From: Thalassocella blandensis
GTDB lineage: Bacteria > Pseudomonadota > Gammaproteobacteria > Pseudomonadales > Cellvibrionaceae
DNA length: 37,691 bases
NCBI GenBank assembly: GCA_945882995.1
Contig: CAMCXE010000011.1
Span: forward strand, 1-37,691
Direction: 5' to 3'
Of this stretch, positions 32,983 through 37,691 are shown in pieces. The notes under the pieces are model-generated. The model was given only the letters and a program-made list of their open reading frames with translations. It was not told where the DNA came from and did not search any database. Position numbers and translations under genes: made by a program. Positions within the stretch are counted from its first letter, which is position 1, and each line of letters begins with the position of its first letter.

Positions 32983-35694
32983 ATGTTTAAAACGCCGTCA
33001 ATCACGCACGCTGGTGCTCGCCAGAATTATCTGCTGCGCATCACCACCTTCGGCCTAATTTTTTTAACCCACTTAAGCCTATTCACCGGCCAAGACAAGG
33101 GCTTGGCGTACTGGCTGGTGATCAGTGTAAACGGCCTACTCTACCCCCACCTGGCCTATCGCCTAGCCAAAACAATCCAAGTGGAAGAGCGCTTACTCTT
33201 ATGGGATGCCATGGGTTACGGTGTGCATCTGGCCCTCTGGGGCTTCAATCCGTACCTCGTTTCCCTATTTTGTGCGGCCATCTGTATTACCTACTTAGCC
33301 GTAGGCGGGGTGCGTTTTTGTTTGCTTAGCAGCCTGTTTTTAGTGTCTGGCATGACCCTCGGCGGTTCGCTGAATAACTGGGCGTTTCGCCCCCAGCTGC
33401 CCTTAAACACGCTGGTCATTGTGAGCACTGGCTACATCGTTTACATGATCAACCTAGGTATTTTGCTCTTTTCCACCAATGCGCATCTGCGCAAAGCGCG
33501 TCAAAGTCTTATCACACAACAGGACGACTTGCTGATCATGAACCGCCTGGCTAGGGCGGTGAATCAGAGCCTGAACCTGGACACCATTATGGAAGCCATC
33601 ATGGAGGCCCTGCAAAAACGCTACAGCTTTGAATCGCTGTATATTGTCCCCCGCAGCGAAGACAAAACCGGTTTCGTCATCAGCGGCATTTATGGAAGTA
33701 CCATCAGCACACAAGAGCGTGACATGTTCATGAAGCTCAAATTCGATGTGGAGACCGACAAACGCAGTATCTTCGTTAAAGGCCTCATGCAAAACCGCAC
33801 CATCTACGTGCCGAGGGTCAACGTCGAGCAAACTCGGCTAGGCGCGGAACTTGACCAACAGCTCTACACCATAAAACCGTGCCGCTCTATCGCCTATTTC
33901 CCCATCTCGGTGGATAACCAAGTGATTGCCGGTGCGGCTTTCATTAACTACCAACAGCCATTTGACCTTGCACCGGACGACCTCCAACGTATTGGCGAAT
34001 ATCTTCTGCACGCCGGATCTTCCATGCGCAACCTCCATCTTTTTAACGAATTAACTGCAGCGAAAAACAATGCGGAAAGCGCACGTCTGCACGCCGAACA
34101 ATCTATGGAAGCCAAGGGCCGATTTCTTGCCAACATGAGCCACGAAATACGCACGCCACTCACGGCCGTGCTGGGATATGCAGAAGCCCTGTTAGAAAAA
34201 GACCTCAGCGAGGACGATCAAGAAAAATTTGTACAAATTATTTTACGCAGCGGCCAGCATCTGGTGGCAATGATTAACGATATCCTCGACATTGCAAAAA
34301 TAGAAGCGGGCGGCATTGCCATTGAAATACTGCCCGTATCATTGGCACCATTTCTATACAACCTTATCTCCATTGTTGAATTCAATGCGCAGCAAAAAAA
34401 CCTAGCCTTTCAACTGCGCGTGGACTACCCCATTCCCGCCACCGTTTTTACAGATCCCACCCGGCTCAACCAAATATTATTGAACCTACTCAATAACGCC
34501 ATAAAATTCACCCAGCAAGGCAATATTTGTTTGCAAGTTGGCTATCAACACGGGCACCTGCAACTGAGCGTGATTGACACCGGCATTGGCATAAGCCAAA
34601 CACAACAATTCAACCTATTTACCGCCTTCACGCAGGCCGACTCCTCCACCACACGGCGTTTTGGTGGTACAGGTTTGGGGCTATTTATTTCCCAAAATCT
34701 TGCCCAGTTAATGGGCGGGCGCATTCAACTCAGCTCCAGCCCAAGTGAGGGCAGCTGTTTCGAACTGCAATTACCGACACAGGCCAGCGAGGCATGGATA
34801 AATTCCGAGCCAGAATTTAATAACCTCTGGCAAAGCCAAGCCGCTATTCAACAAGAAGAAAACCTACCAAGGTTGCGTGGTCGCTTACTGATTGCCGAGG
34901 ACAACCTCGAAAACCAACAGCTGCTTAGCCGCATACTCGACCAGCTCGGCCTAGAATACGACTTAGTCAACAACGGTGCTCAAGCGCTGGTTAAAGCCCT
35001 GCAAGGTGCTTACGATTTATTAATATTTGACCTCCAAATGCCCATCATGGGCGGCAGAGAGGCGGCCGAAATTCTGCTAAGGCACAAGATGACAACGCCC
35101 ATACTGGCGTTTACGGCTAATTTAATGCGTTATCAAACCGCCGAATACCTCGCTATTGGTTTTGCAGGCATTCTTGAAAAGCCCTTTACCAAACGTAAAG
35201 TGGTGCAACAATTAGAGCAGCACCTAAAACGCATACCTTATTACGAAAAAATACTGCTGGTGGACGATGACCCCATCAACCAAATGATTATTCAACAGCT
35301 CATCAAAAAACTGCAGCCCGACATAGAAATCGTGCTGGCTGGCAACGGTCAGCAAGCGATTGAGCGTATTGCTGACCAGCACTTTGATCTGATTTTGATG
35401 GATAAACAAATGCCGATCATGGACGGGCTAGAAGCCACCCAACATTTAAGAGCCAACGGCAATAACACGCCAATTTATGTATTGAGTGCTCACACCGCGG
35501 CCGAGTTCTTACCGCAGGCTTTGGCGGCTGGCGCCAACGGCTATTTAGAAAAACCCATCAAACGCAGTGAAATTCTGGCGCTATTAGGCATGCAGCCCCA
35601 ACTCACCCAACCCCATCAGGCCGCCAAAAATCGAAAATTGATGAGCGATAGACACTTGGCCGAAAATTCGAAGCCCCCGGTTGTAACCAGTTAA
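32983..35694 (+). CDS. Hybrid histidine kinase (MASE2-like, GAF, HisKA, HATPase, two receivers)
   Basis: A 903-residue inner-membrane sensor kinase. The N-terminal 170 residues hold about six membrane segments with a MASE2-like opening ([18 protein letters not shown]). A GAF-like domain follows (about 195-355). The HisKA domain has [21 protein letters not shown] with phospho-acceptor His387, and the HATPase domain has N ([12 protein letters not shown]), G1 (DTGIGIS), F and G2 (FGGTGLGL) boxes. Two receivers follow: REC1 with AEDN, Asp683 (FDLQMP) and Lys in EKPF; REC2 with VDDD, Asp807 (MDKQMP) and EKPI. All phosphotransfer residues look intact. No HPt domain is present, so phosphate would pass to a separate HPt or regulator. 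The 3' end overlaps trmL by 4 bp on the opposite strand. Confidence 0.93.
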   Translation: MFKTPSITHAGARQNYLLRITTFGLIFLTHLSLFTGQDKGLAYWLVISVNGLLYPHLAYRLAKTIQVEERLLLWDAMGYGVHLALWGFNPYLVSLFCAAICITYLAVGGVRFCLLSSLFLVSGMTLGGSLNNWAFRPQLPLNTLVIVSTGYIVYMINLGILLFSTNAHLRKARQSLITQQDDLLIMNRLARAVNQSLNLDTIMEAIMEALQKRYSFESLYIVPRSEDKTGFVISGIYGSTISTQERDMFMKLKFDVETDKRSIFVKGLMQNRTIYVPRVNVEQTRLGAELDQQLYTIKPCRSIAYFPISVDNQVIAGAAFINYQQPFDLAPDDLQRIGEYLLHAGSSMRNLHLFNELTAAKNNAESARLHAEQSMEAKGRFLANMSHEIRTPLTAVLGYAEALLEKDLSEDDQEKFVQIILRSGQHLVAMINDILDIAKIEAGGIAIEILPVSLAPFLYNLISIVEFNAQQKNLAFQLRVDYPIPATVFTDPTRLNQILLNLLNNAIKFTQQGNICLQVGYQHGHLQLSVIDTGIGISQTQQFNLFTAFTQADSSTTRRFGGTGLGLFISQNLAQLMGGRIQLSSSPSEGSCFELQLPTQASEAWINSEPEFNNLWQSQAAIQQEENLPRLRGRLLIAEDNLENQQLLSRILDQLGLEYDLVNNGAQALVKALQGAYDLLIFDLQMPIMGGREAAEILLRHKMTTPILAFTANLMRYQTAEYLAIGFAGILEKPFTKRKVVQQLEQHLKRIPYYEKILLVDDDPINQMIIQQLIKKLQPDIEIVLAGNGQQAIERIADQHFDLILMDKQMPIMDGLEATQHLRANGNNTPIYVLSAHTAAEFLPQALAAGANGYLEKPIKRSEILALLGMQPQLTQPHQAAKNRKLMSDRHLAENSKPPVVTS

Positions 35695-36152
35695 ATCAAA
35701 GCAAAATCGCACTGCCGCCAAGCTTCGTAGCTGATAATTGCCACAGCATTCGATAAGTTCAGGCTACGATTATTCGGTTGCATAGGAATACGTAGGCGCT
35801 GTTCAGTTGGAATGGAAGCCAATACTTCTGGCGGCAAACCGCTGGTTTCCGAGCCGAACAACAATACGTCACCACGTACATAGGCAATTTGATCGTGCCT
35901 TTGGTTGCCTTTGGTGGTGCACGCCAGAATGCGTTTACCCGCTACGCACTGCAGAAATTCCGCATAATTGGCATGGCGTGTAACCTTCTGCAGATCCGCG
36001 TAATCCAAACCAGCGCGCCGCAATTTCTTTTCTTCCAAATCAAAACCCAAAGGTTCGATTAAGTGTAAGTGGCAACCGTTATTGGCGATCAAGCGAATAA
36101 TATTCCCCGTATTCGGGGCTATTTGGGGCTGGTGCAGGGCTATATGGAACAT
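35691..36152 (-). CDS. trmL: tRNA (cytidine/uridine-34-2'-O)-methyltransferase
   Basis: A 153-residue SPOUT-class methyltransferase that 2'-O-methylates the wobble base of tRNA-Leu isoacceptors. Signatures are [54 protein letters not shown] and the C-terminal knot [18 protein letters not shown]. Length and motifs match E. coli TrmL (YibK). It lies 64 bp downstream of fur on the same strand and could be read from the fur transcript. Confidence 0.95.
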   Translation of the reverse strand: MFHIALHQPQIAPNTGNIIRLIANNGCHLHLIEPLGFDLEEKKLRRAGLDYADLQKVTRHANYAEFLQCVAGKRILACTTKGNQRHDQIAYVRGDVLLFGSETSGLPPEVLASIPTEQRLRIPMQPNNRSLNLSNAVAIISYEAWRQCDFALI

Positions 36153-36216
36153 GAGGCTCTTTTACAGGAAACAATAGGCTGGCTGGCTAACCTTACCCAG
36201 CCATTAGACGGCGACG

Positions 36217-36627
36217 TTAGGGCTGCAACGGGCGGCCGTAGAGTACCAGGCTGTGCCCCGTAAGCTCGTAGCCTAATTCGCGCGCGATTTCTTCTTGAAG
36301 CTGTTCAATTTTCTCGCTGTGAAACTCTACAACCTTACCCGTTTCCGAACACACCATATGATCATGATGGGCACCGCTATCCAGCTCAAATACCGCATGG
36401 CCACCATCAAAATTATGCCGTTCAACCAAGCCTACCTGTTCGAATTGGGTAAGCACCCGGTACACCGTGGCTAGGCCTACATCCTCACCAGACTCCAGTA
36501 GTGCTTTATGTACATCTTCAGCGCTGACGTGGCGGTCTCTAGCCTGTTCCAACAACTGAAGGATCTTGATACGTGGTAACGTGACCTTCAGCCCCGCTTT
36601 ACGTAATTCTTGATTTCCGGCACTCAT
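36217..36627 (-). CDS. fur: Ferric uptake regulator
   Basis: A 136-residue iron-responsive repressor. The start chosen is the ATG at 36627 (MSAGNQELRKAGLKVTLPR), which matches the Pseudomonas Fur N-terminus; an in-frame TTG five codons upstream is less likely. The winged helix holds AEDVHKALLESGEDVGLATVYRVLTQFE and the metal sites hold HAVFELDSGAHHDHMVC. The second Cys of the E. coli CxxC pair is absent (CSETGKVVEF), as in Pseudomonas Fur. The gene is divergent from bamE, as in Pseudomonas, where the fur and omlA promoters overlap. Confidence 0.97.
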   Translation of the reverse strand: MSAGNQELRKAGLKVTLPRIKILQLLEQARDRHVSAEDVHKALLESGEDVGLATVYRVLTQFEQVGLVERHNFDGGHAVFELDSGAHHDHMVCSETGKVVEFHSEKIEQLQEEIARELGYELTGHSLVLYGRPLQP

Positions 36628-36844
36628 AAACGGACCACTCAAAATAAGAGAAATGAACTTGGCGAACCTAGCTGAGTCTAGCCACTAGCAAAACCCAAGC
36701 TCGCCTAGTGACAGCAGCCCCAGTGTATAACAAGGCCCGAGGATTCTACCTGTAACCGGTGCGGAGGGACTAGCGCAGTTTTCCAGTAGCGCGAACTCAG
36801 GTATCATCCCGCGCCCGCCCTTTACCCCGATTCGAGAGACCATC
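36628..36844. promoter_or_regulatory. fur-bamE divergent promoter region
   Basis: 217 bp between the fur and bamE start codons must contain both promoters. No sequence close to the 19-bp Fur box was seen and no strong -35/-10 pair stands out. The arrangement itself is the known Pseudomonas fur-omlA layout. Confidence 0.5.
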
Positions 36845-37294
36845 ATGCGTTGCGCACTTACCCCAAGGGCTAGCCGCCTTATCCTGATCACGTTGGCGCT
36901 TTGTGCAGCCGGCTGTTCGCAGCTGAAATTTCCAGGCGTTTACCGTATCAATGTGCAACAAGGCAACATTCTCGACCAAACCAAACTCGACCAGCTGAAG
37001 CTTGGACAAACCCGACGCCAAGTACAATTTGTGTTGGGTACACCCCTGGTCCAAGACACCTTCAGCCCTGACCGCTGGGACTATGTGTACACGGTACGCC
37101 GAGGGGACAAACTATTAGGCGAAAAACGTATCAGCCTATTTTTTGAAGCAGACAAATTAGCCCGCTATGAAGGTACCGTAGGCCCCGGCAAAGCCGCCAT
37201 TGCAGACCCCGAACTCAACGAAAAAATGCCTACTCCGCAGGAGCAAGCTGAGATCAATGCGGCCTCGGGACCTAAAGGCAAAGCTAAAAAATAA
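36845..37294 (+). CDS. bamE: Outer-membrane assembly factor BamE (OmlA) lipoprotein
   Basis: A 149-residue lipoprotein with a signal peptide and lipobox LCAAGC (Cys24). The SmpA/OmlA domain is clear: KFPGVYRINVQQGNILDQ, LDQLKLGQTRRQVQFVLGTPLVQDTF and RWDYVYTVRRGDK. BamE supports the BAM complex that inserts beta-barrel proteins into the outer membrane. A charged Ala/Pro/Lys tail of about 35 residues follows the domain, longer than in E. coli BamE (113 residues) but common in pseudomonads. Confidence 0.95.
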   Translation: MRCALTPRASRLILITLALCAAGCSQLKFPGVYRINVQQGNILDQTKLDQLKLGQTRRQVQFVLGTPLVQDTFSPDRWDYVYTVRRGDKLLGEKRISLFFEADKLARYEGTVGPGKAAIADPELNEKMPTPQEQAEINAASGPKGKAKK

Positions 37295-37339
37295 TCGCCA
37301 CTCAGACCAACACCCACACACTGGCAATTAGTGAGGCCC

Positions 37340-37669
37340 ATGAATTTAAATATTTGCCAAAACTGTGGCTGTGATTTTAAAAGGCAAAAACCTTTAACAG
37401 ACACTCGTTATGACGCAAAAGTAACTCCATGGTATAAATTCGTACCTGCAAAAATACGCTGCGCAAATTGCAATACTGAATTATCACGCAATCCAACCAC
37501 ACCAAAAGCCATAACCACAATTTTTTACTTGATTTTTTTTGGATTACTAGCGTCAGGATCTATATTTCACATTTATTTTCTAGGGCTTCTAGCAATAATT
37601 TTAAGCGGAGTATTTTCGCACTGTGAAAACCTGTATTTTGTGGTTTATAAAAACAAAAACTTAATTTAA
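37340..37669 (+). CDS. Zinc-ribbon plus two-helix membrane protein
   Basis: A 109-residue protein starting at the ATG at 37340 (MNLNICQNCGCDFKRQKPL); a GTG at 37331 in the same frame is an alternative. Two Cys pairs, CQNC near the N-terminus and CANC about 30 residues later, look like a zinc ribbon. They are followed by two hydrophobic segments (ITTIFYLIFFGLLASGSIFHIYF and LGLLAIILSGVF). The codon use is clearly more A/T-rich than that of the genes before it. The family is not recognised; similar small proteins are annotated as hypothetical. It ends 22 bp before the window edge. Confidence 0.6.
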   Translation: MNLNICQNCGCDFKRQKPLTDTRYDAKVTPWYKFVPAKIRCANCNTELSRNPTTPKAITTIFYLIFFGLLASGSIFHIYFLGLLAIILSGVFSHCENLYFVVYKNKNLI

Positions 37670-37691
37670 GGCGGATTTTTTAAAGGCTCCC

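Noticed and set aside
36069-36263. A 64-codon plus-strand frame between trmL and fur
   Set aside because: It overlaps the coding ends of both genes on the opposite strand and lacks a ribosome binding site.

Overview
The window looks like the chromosome of a free-living, polysaccharide-using marine or soil gammaproteobacterium, most likely close to Cellvibrionaceae/Cellvibrionales. The clues are the long poly-serine linkers in two exported proteins (a habit of Cellvibrio, Saccharophagus and Teredinibacter), a Pseudomonas-like Fur divergent from bamE/omlA, a PEP-CTERM protein, and the mix of c-di-GMP and two-component sensors. No rRNA, tRNA, CRISPR array, phage module or intact transposase was seen.

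Layout. 1-946: 3' end of a DUF3570 outer-membrane-type protein. 974-3150: small housekeeping genes (gamma-glutamylcyclotransferase-like protein, apt overlapping a nucleosidase gene, a DUF4234-like membrane protein). 3316-10247 (minus): a tightly overlapping six-gene membrane operon in the order RDD, SpoIIM-like, DUF4129, DUF4350, MoxR ATPase, DUF58. 10248-11581: a gene-poor stretch with diverged direct repeats, a pair of TGTC/TACA motifs and a strong sigma-54 promoter match. It leads into a VWA-domain PEP-CTERM gene whose signal peptide lies in another frame. 12392-16309: a small secreted protein and a 1043-residue secreted multidomain protein with an AGE-type (N-acylglucosamine 2-epimerase-like) barrel. 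16609-17550 (minus): a soluble NIT-like protein. 17914-22260 (minus): a DUF1552 Tat protein and a tri-haem malectin/DUF1587-1595-1592-1588-1585 lipoprotein. 22606-23574: a glycine-zipper envelope protein built of repeats. 23942-27266: ovoA and a PLP C-S lyase (probable ovoB), which together would make ovothiol A. 27395-30061 (minus): a GAF-PAS-PAS-GGDEF-EAL protein. 30246-30494: a REP/MITE-like palindromic element. 30687-37669: glyA, a GAF protein, a MASE2-like/GAF hybrid histidine kinase, trmL, fur, bamE and a zinc-ribbon membrane protein.

How the parts work together. The nucleosidase would release adenine and Apt would salvage it to AMP. OvoA joins cysteine to histidine as a sulfoxide, the neighbouring PLP lyase would cut the C-S bond, and the OvoA methyltransferase domain would finish ovothiol A. 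The DUF1552 and DUF1592 proteins form a conserved export-linked pair of unknown function, here combined with haem, malectin and poly-Ser modules. The six-gene operon is a conserved MoxR/DUF58 system whose client is unknown. The least explained parts are the secreted AGE-type protein, the DUF1552/DUF1592 locus and the repeat-bearing region before the PEP-CTERM gene.
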